Assembly: GCA_902806565.1 (NCBI GenBank)
Contig: CADCXA010000016.1
Span: 620,001 to 684,000 of the forward strand
Reading direction: 5' to 3'
DNA: 64,000 nucleotides
Source: Hypoxylon rubiginosum
Lineage: Eukaryota > Ascomycota > Sordariomycetes > Xylariales > Hypoxylaceae
This document shows positions 21,641-32,711 of this stretch, one piece after another. Position 1 is the first letter of the stretch. Every line of letters begins with the position of its first letter. The notes beneath the pieces were generated by a model. That model was not told the origin of the DNA, made no database searches, and saw nothing but the letters and a program-made list of their open reading frames with translations. Made by a program: the position numbers and the translations under genes.

Positions 21641-23350
21641 CTATTCCCCCGGCATTCCCAGCCGTATGTTATGATATTTGCTGGTCGGATAATGAAGATT
21701 ATTGGGCGTCTCGTCCAGCCATCTCAAGCTCTTCGACATGGTATTGACCAAGCCCTGGCCGCCAGCCTTGTCGCCGCTGGCCTCCCAGAAGAAGGCGCCG
21801 CCCAGGTTCCGCCACTTGAGGTACTGCGACTTGTACGTCGCGCTGCGGACGTCGTCGTACGAGATGAGCTCCTTAGTGCCGGCGTCGTAGCTGTACGTCG
21901 CCTTGGCGACATCGTCGTATATCTCCACAGCTCCGGGCTTCGGCAGGTCCTTGTAGTACCAGACGCCGGCCTGGGGCCCCCCCTCCCCGACGCTCGAGTA
22001 GTTCTGCCCGATGCCGGACGTCCCCTCGAAGACCCGGCCGTATAGGGGTAGGCCCATGATGATCTTCTGAGGGTGGATACCGCGCGCCTCGTAGTATTTC
22101 ACGGCGTCGTCTGTGCTCAGCTTCTGCGAGGTGGAGTTGTTGCTGCTGTAAGCGAAGACGTTTGCTTGGTGACCGCTGACCGTGTCCCAGCTTCCGGAAT
22201 AGTCGTAGGCCATCAGGTGCCTACAGTACCGTCAGTATCGCAGCCCCTATGGTACTATTATAACTAACGCAGGTCCGACATAAAGAGATAAAAGACAACT
22301 TACCAAGTATCAACGTATTTGTTCATTGCGACTAGATCCAACTTCTCATAGTTGGCTGGACTAGCAGAACTAGCCACGCTGATGGTGAATCGGTACTTCA
22401 CGCCATTCAGGAGAGAGTGTCTATCCAACGCATGCCGACAAGCTTCGAGTAACTTCACAAAGTTATCCCTTTCGGAATCATTGGCGGGGAACTCCCAGTC
22501 GATATCGATGCCATCAAAGCCCCAATCCGTAACTAGCTTCACGGCTGTCGTTGCGAATGTGTGTCTCGTGGCGTCCGAGGCAGCCACTGTCACGAACTTC
22601 GGCGAGTAGTTCCATCCTCCTATGGAAAGTAGTGTCTTAAGATTCCGGTTATTCTTCTTGTGGATATACAGCTGCTTGACGGCGCCGTAGACGTTTGAGG
22701 TCCGGTTTGAGATCGAATCCCTGGGGTACCGTTTATCAAGATCTATAGCCGGGTCAGAAGATTTTACCGTCCCGTCCAAGTCGATATCGGCAAAAGCATA
22801 GAGAATATGTGTGAGTTCGGAGACAGGTAGCTCCTGAGGATGGTAACCCGAGTTGACGCCCCTGATATAGCTGTCAGCTGAAGCAGGCAATCGGCAGAAA
22901 TGAGAGGTCTCCTGACCAGTTAGTAAAGTATACAGCATTCATAAATCCTCTAAAGGGGCCAGGCGGCGGAGGCGGTGTTACACCGAAGGGATCACTGGGT
23001 TTCGGTGGTGGTGATGAAGCTGTCGGGGAGGTAATAGTTGGAGGAAGAGCTACACTGGTGGAAGTATTTCCAAGCGGAATACTAGTTGTGATTGATATGC
23101 TGGAGGTGTTCCCAAAAGGAATGCTCGTTGTGATTGATATGCTAGACGTGGTAGTCAACGTCGTGGTCGTAGTAGCATTGCCCCGAGGAAGCCCTGGCGT
23201 CGTCACATTGGGAGCAGGCGCGTAAATAGTAGTCGGTATATAAACTGTCGTCGTCGAAATAACAGGATCGCAATCATCACGCTCTTGCAATCCGACCGCG
23301 TGACCCCAGAAGAGGAACTGGGCGAGGCCCAATAAGGGGTTCTTCCGCAT
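21641..23350 (-). CDS. Secreted GH18 chitinase with Ser/Thr-rich N-terminal region
   Basis: Exons 22917-23350, 22304-22870 and 21641-22220 encode 526 residues. A signal peptide is likely (residues ~1-20, LLGLAQFLFW core). A Thr/Ser/Pro-rich stalk follows (about 30-135), with two copies of a TSSISITTSIP-type 14-residue unit, probably O-mannosylated. The GH18 barrel starts near residue 137. Its signature DGIDIDWE (264-271) gives catalytic acid E271; SIGGW and the MAYDYSGSWD segment are also present. The enzyme cleaves chitin, in cell-wall remodelling or nutrition. The first intron (22871-22916, 46 bases, donor GTCAGG) is short and turns an expected NW into NC, so that join is the weakest part of the model. 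Start ATG at 23350. Confidence 0.9.
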
Positions 23351-24199
23351 ATCGACAGAAACACCTAATCAGAACGAGTGAACAGTATTTGATAAGATAT
23401 AGCTAAGCTAACCATGTAATCAAGACGCTTCAGTCTTTATACAAGAAACCCAGGGCACCGCAAAGCCGCCACTCTCCACCAACAATTGCTTTCACAAGCC
23501 TAGACTCGATGAGCCCTTCCACCGAGTTGATCGAGGTGCCATCTTAAGTCATGCAACGCGTCACTGCTAGAGAAAATTCCATTCGTCCAATCGGACAGCT
23601 GAAAACCGGGCTTCACGAGCATGAATGCAAGTTGTTCTGTGTAAGGTCTATATGATCTAGGCTTTTAGCCTGAGTACTTATGTGAGTGCTTTCGGCCCGT
23701 AGCAAGGAAAGGAAAATTGAATAGGCCGGTCCAAGCTATGAGGTGCTCAGCTCGTCTGCTGAGGACACGCAATGCTACTGAAAACCCACTGGGCATGCCA
23801 ATAGAAAGAGGACGGGACGGGGACGAGACGGGGCCTGAGCTGGGATGATCCGGAAAAAGAGGCGACCAGAGGAGTTGCTGTCGGTAAAAGGTGGGATAAT
23901 ATCGAGCGATGATACGGTTGGTTCCCGTCCATTGCAACCTCGATCTGATGCAGGGACAGGCCTCATATGTGGGGTCATCTCGATGGAATGTCGTCTATTG
24001 TGCGAGTGTGTTGGAGGGAATGAATATTTTTCAGCAGACGTTCATTTGAATCTAGATGAGGCACCTATTTCCGAGTTCCTGAGATACTACCATAAGGAAA
24101 CCCAACCCGGTGCTATCGACAGCACAATAAAACGACGAAAATGAGCTGTTTATTAATAGAAGATCGTTAATTTACCTAGCTAGGCAGGCTGTATGTTGA
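23351..24199. other. Intergenic region
   Basis: Holds the chitinase promoter and the 3' flank of the gene at 24200-24860. A 99-codon open frame (23845-24144, + strand) starts with ATG but has no recognisable domain. I do not call it as a gene. Confidence 0.45.
23435..23441 (-). promoter_or_regulatory. Candidate TATA box of the chitinase gene
   Basis: TATAAAG read on the minus strand, 85 bases upstream of the chitinase ATG. Sequence match only. Confidence 0.35.
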
Positions 24200-24860
24200 T
24201 TACCTACATTCGAGTATGCGTCGTATGAAAGAAAATGTCGTGTGCGCAATAGCTGAAACCCGATCAAAATGATGCTTTCCAACACAAAACTTGAAATGAA
24301 ACCCTACACTATCGAATACATCCTCAAGTGAATTCAGCATGTTTATTTCCGTAGAATCCACGAGCGCGCAACCAAGCCATGTTCCCCTTTGCCAATCTGA
24401 TCTTATTTGGATGGTCATGTGTATGCGTATATGTATCCTGATCCTTACTGTCCAGCAATCGATTACAATGAATGAACTTGGCGTCCGATATAAACTCTGG
24501 GTCGCCGAGGTTCTGAATCAACCCATACTTGGTTCCCCTGCGAAGATCCAGACAGACAAGGCCACGTCCACGAGCAAGTTCGACTTCGATCATAATGAGT
24601 CCGCTTAGCAGCATCGTCCAGATGCTGATGGGTCTGTCGATGGAAAACCCGTCTTCGGAGTGACGGCGGAAGACGGTATTGTATGGCCCACGGGTTTCTA
24701 AGAAAGAGATAGACTCGTCCTGTAACAGTTTGGCTAGGATGAGTTGCCCATCTATCCCGGTGACGGAAGAGAGCTCAGATACGCTCTTGCATAAGACGCG
24801 CCCGTGAAGAAAATCGTTCCATGGCCAATAAAGGGGTTTGCGGACATCATCGAGTACCAT
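24200..24860 (-). CDS. Hypothetical protein overlapping the AAA+ gene start
   Basis: Exons 24449-24860 and 24200-24396 give 202 residues. The join is in phase, with donor GTAAGG, a CATGAC branch and acceptor CAG (intron 24397-24448). The protein looks globular, mixing hydrophobic and charged segments (FLHGRVLCKS, SIWTMLLSGLIMIEVELARGRG, TWLGCALVDS); the region around SIWTMLLSGLIMIEV could pack as a core strand or helix. I do not recognise the family. Its first 19 codons lie antisense to the N-terminal coding part of the neighbouring AAA+ gene. Both cannot easily be right there, so either this gene starts later (a Met lies in WTMLLSG) or the AAA+ frame is decayed at its 5' end. Confidence 0.45.
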
Positions 24861-27330
24861 AAGGAAACCCTACAAGGCCGCGAGATAGATATCATTCCCG
24901 TCGAGCGGCTTGTGACAAAAACCCAAAGAAGAAATACTAAAAAGGTAGCTAAATACGAAGACTACACGGTAGTTCTCCGTCGAACATGGGTGCTCCAGGG
25001 GAATATCTCGATCCTAGCTCGCCTTGAACTAGAAATACAATCAGAACAACTCTGCAAGGCATTTCGAAAGATTGCCGTCAATACATACGAGGACACCGAT
25101 CTTCAGCCGTGTCCTATTAAGCTGAGGAGCCCATTCTCAGAGCTGTTCTTCTATCGCGGTCAGATAAAATCACTAGTCGAAGATGAGAACAATAGCCAGG
25201 AGCTTCGCCGTGAAGCGAAAGTGTTGCACGACTTTGTCCAAGATGATGGCCTCATGACAAGCATCATCCAAGACCACGAGAAGTATTCCAAGGAAGGTCA
25301 TGTTATGAATGATATCTTGTGGACGATATATCCTCCAAACAGTCTTGTCGTGCTCAAGATTGGAATGATCCGGGAGTGCTGGATTTGTCGCAATGTCTCG
25401 ATAAAACAGCATTCCAGGGTTTACTTTTGGGAGATAACTGGCTTCAGAATTGGATTTGATGGCTCTTCGGTTGGACTGGTTAGGCAGACCTTCTCTCTTC
25501 CATTGACAGGAATGCAGGTATGTATGTAAGATCTCAGACTTACCTATAGTTCCAATCGAGCACTGTCAGGATCGGGACACGCTGAAGGACGTCTTGATGA
25601 AAATGTCGGTGAAGCTGCAAAAGGTGCTCGGTACGGATTTGTCTTCGTTCTCATCCCAAACTTATACGGCCGCTGCATTGAATCGAGATTTTAGTGACTA
25701 CAGTGTGGGCTTCAACCCAATGTCATTTGCGAAGCAGGTACGTCGCGTCACGGGATAGCTCTACCTAGCACACCATGCCTGGTTCCATGTAGCTAATACA
25801 CAGAGACAGATCGATGAGCGTGTCGTTGTTGATTTCAAGGCATACATCGACATTTATCGTTCAAAAGCCGCATCTCTCGAAGACTTTGGGAATAAGCTCA
25901 AGACTAAGAGCAAGACTCGAACGGCGCCAAGTGGTAGGTTCTTCGTCGAAAAGGACGTCGAGCCCAACACACGGGGCCAATCCAAGTCAGAACCTGATCT
26001 TTATGAAAAAGGTGTGGTATTCAATCCTGAGAATAGCACAGACCCGATGGTGTTCCAGGCCTCTGTACGTTCACAGGAGATTGATGACTCACTTAAACCC
26101 AGCCCGGAAAATCTTCTGGGTCTGTCAGAAGCAGTTGCGGACAGTTTCAACATCTCCGAAGAAGACTTCCGGCTTCTGTTTCCCGCTCTCGTTCCCGGGT
26201 TTGGACTCAAAGAAAAGGAATGGCGGTGGCTACTCAGTGATGAACTCCGGGATGTAAAATGGAATAAATTCGCTTTCGAATCTCTCCAGCTCGAAGATGT
26301 GACGAAAGACCTTGTCCAAGCGTTGGTCAAGGGGCACAAGGCCAAGTCTACTGCGTTTGACGATGTGATGCCTGGGAAGGGCCAAGGGTTGATATTTCTC
26401 TTGCATGGGTACGTCTCCAAGCGCAGAATGAAGTAAAGAGCCCATGACTAACAGGTGATTAAAGAAAGCCTGGGTTAGGAAAAACACTGACAGCTGGTAT
26501 GGTTCTCAGCAGACTCTAAGTTTCGAAGGCTAACATAAATATAGAAAGCGTGGCAGACTATCTGAAGCAACCGTTGTATTCCATTTCGGGTGGTGAACTG
26601 AGCACCGATGTGACAAAACTGGAGACAAAGTTGAACGAAATCTTTGATCTCACGAAGAGATGGGATGCTGTCTCGCTCCTCGATGAGGCTGATGTTCTTT
26701 TATGCAAAAGGAACTCCGCCGAGATGGACAGAAACGCAATTGTTGCAGGCAGGCGACTGCAGCTCTACTGCGTGATATATCCAAATTGAACTGATACTGA
26801 CGATGATAGTGTTCCTAAGGAAGATCGAGTATTTCCAAGGTGTTCTATTTCTGACGACCAATCGGAAAGAAGACTTTGATGAAGCATTCAAGAGTCGAAT
26901 CCATGTCACGATCTCATATCCTGACCTCACCGAAAACGCTCGGTCAGAAATTTGGAGGAAGTTGATCGAAGCGAATAAGAATATGGACACGGATGATTCT
27001 TGGACCAGTGATGTCTTTTTAGAACTAGGGAAGCTCAATCTGAATGTAAGTACCGGCTGGAACTATTCGAAGGCGGGTAGAAAATGCTAATAGAGGGTCT
27101 AATAGGGTCGAACAATCAAAAACATATTGCGAACTGCAGTGGCATATGCCAACGCCCATAATTCAGCGCTCGGATTTCGCCATGTTTTGGCGATCATCAA
27201 GACAGAGCTGAAAGACGACGAAGCACTGGATAAGTATGCCCTGACGAATGGAGAGCTTGAAAAGAAGAAGCAGACAGAAGATACTCTACGGCGTTTGCAA
27301 GGTCTTGTTGGGGTTTCACAGATCGAGTAA
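24795..27330 (+). CDS. AAA+ ATPase of the fungal DUF7025-AAA type, start unresolved
   Basis: Open exons: 24795-25517, 25570-25737, 25804-26408, 26465-26496, 26545-26748, 26810-27045 and 27106-27330. The N-terminal half matches the region before the ATPase in large fungal DUF7025/AAA proteins (PFSELFFYRGQIKSL; HVMNDILWTIYPPNSLV). The ATPase has Walker A GKPGLGKT, built across the intron at 26409-26464 and carried on a 32-base exon. It also has Walker B SLLDEADVLL, sensor-1 FLTTNR, arginine-finger FKSRIHV and the NLNGRTIKNILRTA lid helix. So the motor looks intact. No in-frame ATG lies upstream of the conserved part: the frame opens after a TAA at 24792 with no Met until about 25250. A short upstream exon or 5' truncation is needed. 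The intron at 26749-26809 begins GC (AG|GCAGGC) with a TACTGAC branch. Family function is unknown; substrates of these ATPases are not established. Confidence 0.75.
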
Positions 27331-27786
27331 CATTAAAGAGTCGGGCGTTGTCATTGGAAAAATTGAATATGTACGTGATACAGATAGGTACAGTGTAAAT
27401 AATTAACATCACATCACCTGTCACTCGTTTGTCAGCAGCCGCAAACGGGGTCGGGCAGTCGGGTAGACGCTGTGTAACCCGTAGGAGCTTATGAAATGGA
27501 TGCCCGATATCAATATGTAGGCAGGTAGAATCTTACATGTATCAAGTACAATTCTTTAGGCATCCGCATAACATAGAGCTGGGATACTCTTTCTACCATA
27601 CATACGCGAGGTTCCGTGTTAGAGAGGGGAAAAGCTGCGCCTCGAAATATATGCGACCAGCAAAAGCAGCCAGCCGCCTTGTTGAGCTCCCTCAATAACG
27701 CTGCGTTTGGGATATTTACACCCTTCCAACCTTAGACTAATCTAATGAGATGTCCCTTTCTTTAATACTCAACCGACGCTGAGATC
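27331..27786. other. Intergenic region
   Basis: A 456-base gap between the AAA+ gene and the prenylcysteine-lyase-like gene, both on the + strand. No gene, repeat or clear promoter motif was recognised. Confidence 0.45.
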
Positions 27787-29668
27787 ATGGCGAGACGCTC
27801 GCGACGCTACTCAGTTCCCTCCTCCAGCGGCCGTGGCGGGTCACCACCGCCCGCCTACACGCCGTATCCGAACCATGAGCAGACACCGCTGCTCAAGCGT
27901 CCAACATATGGACAGTTGGACCTAGACGGATCACATCACGGTTTTAATATCTGTCTACGATTATTTTATCTACTCATCCAACTCACCGTTATCTTCTTAT
28001 TCGGGGTCTTCTTGTATAAGATCCTACTCTTGATTCTGTCAACCATTTCCCCTCACGAGACGATCCCCGCCCCTCCTCCGACTTACTCGGTGGCTATCAT
28101 TGGTGCGTGCCTCCTACTCGAGCGGCACGCGGAACAATACATAGACTAACTAGAACACACAAAGGCGCCGGACCTGCGGGCATATCTGCGGCACAATATC
28201 TGCACAGCAAGGCAAGAACTCTAGACATCCGCTTCAGCATCACCTTGTTCGAGTCTGCTCCCTCCATCGGCGGGCAGCTAGCTTTGAACGACTCTACCGG
28301 AGGCCCCGTCTTCCCCTACAATGATCGTACGCAAGACCCGATCATCGCCGAGGACATTGCCGGCACCGCTCTGATGTGGAGCAACCCGCTCTTTACGAAG
28401 ACCTTGGAAGACACCCTAGGAGAGAGTATAGAGTTCTCCGAGCTCCCCAGCCAGCAGGTCGGCTAGTAAGTACTTCGGATCTACCCCAAGCGTCTTGATA
28501 TCCCAGCATTAACTGTGTCTAGTTTCGACGGCGAACGCATCGTCAGCCAGACCACCCGTCCTTACAGCAAAACCCCGACCTCTTCCTGGCTTGGGTTGAT
28601 CTGGAAGTATGGAAGCTCCACTTGGCGAGCAGGCGCCATGAGCCAAGAAGGCGACCTGCGTGACCGCTTCGCCGACCCACCGCTGGAATCCGACGTCGTG
28701 CAGCTCATGAGCTCCCTAGGCGTCGCCGAGCCCGTGCAGGAGTACGCGCACAACGGCCTCGACAGCCGGGGCATCGGCGACCCCTACGTGACGGAGGTGC
28801 TCGCGCCCCAGGTCGCGCGAGCCCTGGCCCAGAAGGTCTCCGACGTTTCCACCCTAGCCATGGTGCTTTCCGCGTTCCAGGAGGACACTGCAAACGCGTA
28901 CGTCGGCGGCGGCGACTTGCTCGACAGGCTCGAGCAGATCCTCGGCGCGACGGGGGTCACGGTAAAGACCGCCACGGAAGTGACCGGCCTCAAGCACGAA
29001 GAGATCAGCAGCGACGCGTCCGCGTGGCTCGTCAAATACAGCGCCCACGGCGCGTCGGGCGCGCGGGCCGAGGCCTTCGACCGCGTCGTCATCGCCGCCC
29101 CGAGCTTCGACCTGTACCGCGCCGCCTCCGTGGACGACGTCGAAGCGGCCTCGGTCCTGACCTACCGCCCCGCGCACGTCGCCTTCTTCACCCTGCCCGC
29201 GCGCCTCCGCCCCGACGTCTACGAGGACGTCGACCAGGTCCTGTTCCTCGAGAGGCAGGAGGAGGGCGACTCCCTCGGCGGCGTCCGCGAGCTGGCGTTC
29301 GTGCGGGAGGTCGTCCGGATCGTCGACTACGGGAACAGAAAGGTCGAGTACCTGTATCGCGCGCTGTCGGACGGCGATCCTACCGAGAGACTGCAGCAGC
29401 TTGACCTGGAAGTCACCTGGTTGTACCAGGCCAGAGTAAGTGCATCATGGAAAGATAAAATTTGCTCTTCCCAAATAACTGACAAACTTGCTAGCTTGAC
29501 AATGCCTACCCCTTTCTCTACCCGTTCAGGCGGTTCCCGCCCTTCAAGCTGTCCGAGAAGGGCCTGTGGTGGACGCCAGCCATCCACGCTATCGCGAGTA
29601 CGGTCGACATGAGCTGGTTGGCCGGCCAAATTGTCGCCGAAGAGGTCGTCAAGGACGTATTGAGATAG
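27787..29668 (+). CDS. Prenylcysteine lyase/oxidase family flavoprotein, membrane-anchored
   Basis: Exons 27787-28102, 28165-28465, 28523-29435 and 29495-29668 encode 567 residues. A Pro/Ser-rich N-terminus is followed by one strongly hydrophobic segment (about 55-87) that should act as a signal anchor. Next comes a Rossmann FAD motif GAGPAG (106-111), assembled across intron 1. The middle carries the SSWLGLIWKYG stretch and the SQQVGYFDG strand typical of the prenylcysteine lyase family (PF07156-like). The C-terminus ends WLAGQIVAEEVVKDVLR, as in FAD-linked oxidases where this part closes the FAD site. Family members oxidise farnesyl- or geranylgeranyl-cysteine released from prenylated proteins in lysosome/vacuole. 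Third exon is very GC-rich at third positions. Confidence 0.88.
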
Positions 29669-30247
29669 GCTAGAGCCTCGGTTCTAGTCCAAAAGGAGGT
29701 TATAGCGGATAACTCCGGGGCTACTATTTTATATAGCTCCTATAATTAGTATGGTGCGTAGCTCGTGCACGCATGGCAGTTCATCGAGGCGTCGGAGACC
29801 TCTTAGAGCAAACTTGCCCTGCAATAGTGGATAGGGCACCCCAAGGATTCTTAGGCTGGACCGGCGTATTACTTCGAATCTGAATGTTAAATGGTTTAGA
29901 ATGGATTTTGTTATTTCGAAGGGACTGGTTTACATTATAATATGCTTGATCATTGAGCTGTGAAATTAATTTCCGTATTGCCTTTATATGGTTTATGGGT
30001 TACAAATGAGTTCCGATTACACGGGCTAGAACAACACGAACCCCTTTTGTTCGCATCGCAAATCCGCCCTTTTTTCCGTTGCTCCAGATCACAGAAGCGA
30101 GCATACCTACCTCCTACCTGCCCAGATACCTATCCATTTTCGCCCTAGATGCAACTCAATCATACACCTTTGGTCTATCTCACCCCCTGGAATACTATTA
30201 TAATTCAGTAGAAGTAAATGGTCTACCATAGCGCCATATTCACCCTC
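29669..30247. other. Convergent 3' region
   Basis: A 580-base AT-leaning spacer between the stops of the flavoprotein gene and pmt4. No gene seen. Confidence 0.5.
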
Positions 30248-32711
30248 TCATTTGGCGAAGTGGAGATCATATCCGAGCCATTTTCGTCGGAGAACTTGGT
30301 CGACGCTGAGGCCTGGGTAACCGTAAGTCAGTGGCAGGAAGAAGTACCAGCCTGCAAACACCAATCCTATCATGACCAGACACGCGATCCACGCGGGAAC
30401 CATGCTCTGTCCGGCGAATCTCTCCCGGGCCGTGATGTGTCGCTGAGGTCCTGGTGCTCGCTTCTTGCCAGCCTTGATCTCGTGGTAGCTCGGCTCTTCG
30501 GCGGAGGGCTCAGCGTTGAAAACAAACTCAAGCAAAGCACCGACGATCAGACATGAAGCGAGGTGAGCAGGAAGATAATGGTGCAGGAATAGCTGGCGTC
30601 CCATAAGATAGAAAGGGAAGTAATGTGTAGCCCATGCTAGGAAAAAGAACCCAGTAGAGTTATAAAGACGGGAGCGGGTACCTTTGACCGAATTAGATCG
30701 CTTCCACATGAATTGGGGGGCAAAAAGTAACTTACGGTGATCTAGGGCGTCAATGCCACGTCGTAGAGAGACTTGGTCGGCCCCGATGATACCAGCGTAC
30801 ACTGCGATCAGACTGCTAGCAATCCACCAACCAATAGGGTTGCCGAGGAAGTAGATCTGCTGGCGGGTATCATTCTGGGTCCAGAAGCTAACACCTCTCA
30901 GTAGGAATGGCCACTGGTATGGCTGACTGGCATATGGATGACTACTAGTCAACTGGTTGTTATGCCAGAACATTGAACGCTGCAGTTCGAACCATTTCCT
31001 CAAGAAAGGTAGGGTCTTGACTTGGCGCTCTTCCCTCTGTCGGCGAGGAGAGTCTGCTGCTACAGAGGGAATATCCTCTACAATCCAGACGTTGGAACTA
31101 GGGGCAATCTGTTTGTTTCCGTTGATCTCCTGCTGTTTGTGACCCCACTCAGGAAGGGGCTTCGTGTGAGTCCACATGGCTACCTTACTAGGATTATGAA
31201 TAAACTTGAAGTGACTGGAAATACTCTTGAACTCTTGGTTAGTCTTGCCGTGCTCGATCCTAACCTCGAAAAGAGTATCCGCCGAGCGGGTTCCATACGC
31301 ATCAGCTAGGGGAACAGTGGTGAATTCTTGATTGGTAGGATAGTAAGGAGAAGCAACATCGTGGGACATCAGAACGGTGTCCGTGACCAAGTGTCGCAGT
31401 CTGACGAGCTCGTGGTTCTTGACATGACGACCCATCTGGTGGTCGTCATTAACGGGAAGAATCTGCCAGTAGTTGTTGGTATCGTTGTATGGATATCCTG
31501 TTACTTGTTGACCTTGGCTGGAAACACGACCATCGTCGTAGCGGAGAGGGTATTTGGTTTCGTGACTGTGCAAGTAGGCTTTGGTTTCCTTATGACGAAT
31601 AGTAATGGTATCGTAATAGTCGATGTTTATAGCATTGGCAAGCATGACGTTGTCCGACAATGTCTCTTGGAATTCTGGGGTCATAAAATCATCGCCAGGA
31701 CCAGATCGCGTTAGGATAGCGAAGTGCACCTGGAACCAGAATAAGTAGAAGAGGAAAGGGATGACAATCAACCCAACGGCGCGAGCAGCAAAATGATAGC
31801 TAAAATCCCGTAGGTTTAATGCGCCGCCGGGCCGTTTGATATCAAGCAGATCCCACAAGTCAATGATAACAGCAGAACCAATGGTAACGAAGGCGAAGGT
31901 TCCGACATATTTCGTGGATATGTCGCATGACAGCGCAAAGCCAGTCAGGATCAGCCACTTCCACCACTTACGACCAAAAGGCTCATGTCTCAACTTGTAG
32001 AACTTGATGTAACATAGCAAGCTGCACGCCATGGCTAGTACCAGAGTAGCATCAAGCAGAATTAATCGAGTCTGGCCGATGTGGGCGTTGTCCAGGAGGA
32101 CTAAGCTAGCAGCAACAATGCAAGCCGGTAGACTATATCCCGACTCCCACATGATGAGATAGGTCACCGACACGGTCAAGGAGCCAAGGAGGGCAGGCAT
32201 CGCGCGGAAGGCCACATATGGAACCTTATTCGCAATGTACGAATCGCCAATGTTCTCGAAGTGGAAGTGGCCATCGTATCCCACAAGCCATCCCATCAAG
32301 GCGAAAAGGAGTTTTCCGAACGGCGGGTGAACATCGAAAAAATAGGTTCTTTCGAGGTAATAGGAGGCGAACTGGATATAGGGAGAAGGGTTAGCAAGTA
32401 TGCCCCGTATTGTGCATTCGACCTGTGCCCTAGGTATGACACGGGGGGTATATTTTACTTGCCTTTCCGAAATGGACTTCATCGAATACGACCTCATTCG
32501 GGTGGCCGATGCCCCAGAATCTGGAAACGAAGGCCAAAATGGTTATGATAGTAAAGGCGATCTTGTAGTCGAGTTCTGAGCTTGAACCCGTGACTTGCTT
32601 ATTAGCCTTAACGAGGCTATCGAGCTCCGAGTCCGCGCCAGCAGGGTCGGGGGTCTTCTTTCTAGTACTAGGGACGTTCCGCTGGCGCAGAGTGCCCTGC
32701 GGAGACGACAT
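30248..32711 (-). CDS. pmt4: Protein O-mannosyltransferase, PMT4 subfamily
   Basis: Exons 32463-32711, 30736-32371 and 30248-30681 encode 772 residues. The protein is an ER multi-span enzyme that moves mannose from dolichyl-phosphate-mannose to Ser/Thr of secreted and membrane proteins. The catalytic Asp-Glu pair is D77-E78 (VVFDEVHFGK), followed by ASYYLERTYFFDVHPPFGK, the PMT4-type sequence. A central MIR region (about 330-520) contains LHSH, YPLRYDDGR and HDVASPYYPTNQ. C-terminal membrane helices end in LGYDLHFAK, again PMT4-like. Intron 1 (32372-32462) starts with a perfect GC donor (AAG|GCAAGT) and ends CAG, so it is a GC-AG intron; the protein frame requires it. Intron 2 is 30682-30735. 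Confidence 0.96.

Noticed and set aside
23845..24144. 99-codon ATG-started open frame
   Set aside because: No domain, no splice continuation that keeps frame, and composition like random ORFs nearby.
24088..24870. A 16-base repeat, TACCATAAGGAAACCC, at 24088-24103 and 24855-24870
   Set aside because: One 16-base match within 64 kb is near chance level, and the flanks do not align. It is not evidence of a duplication.
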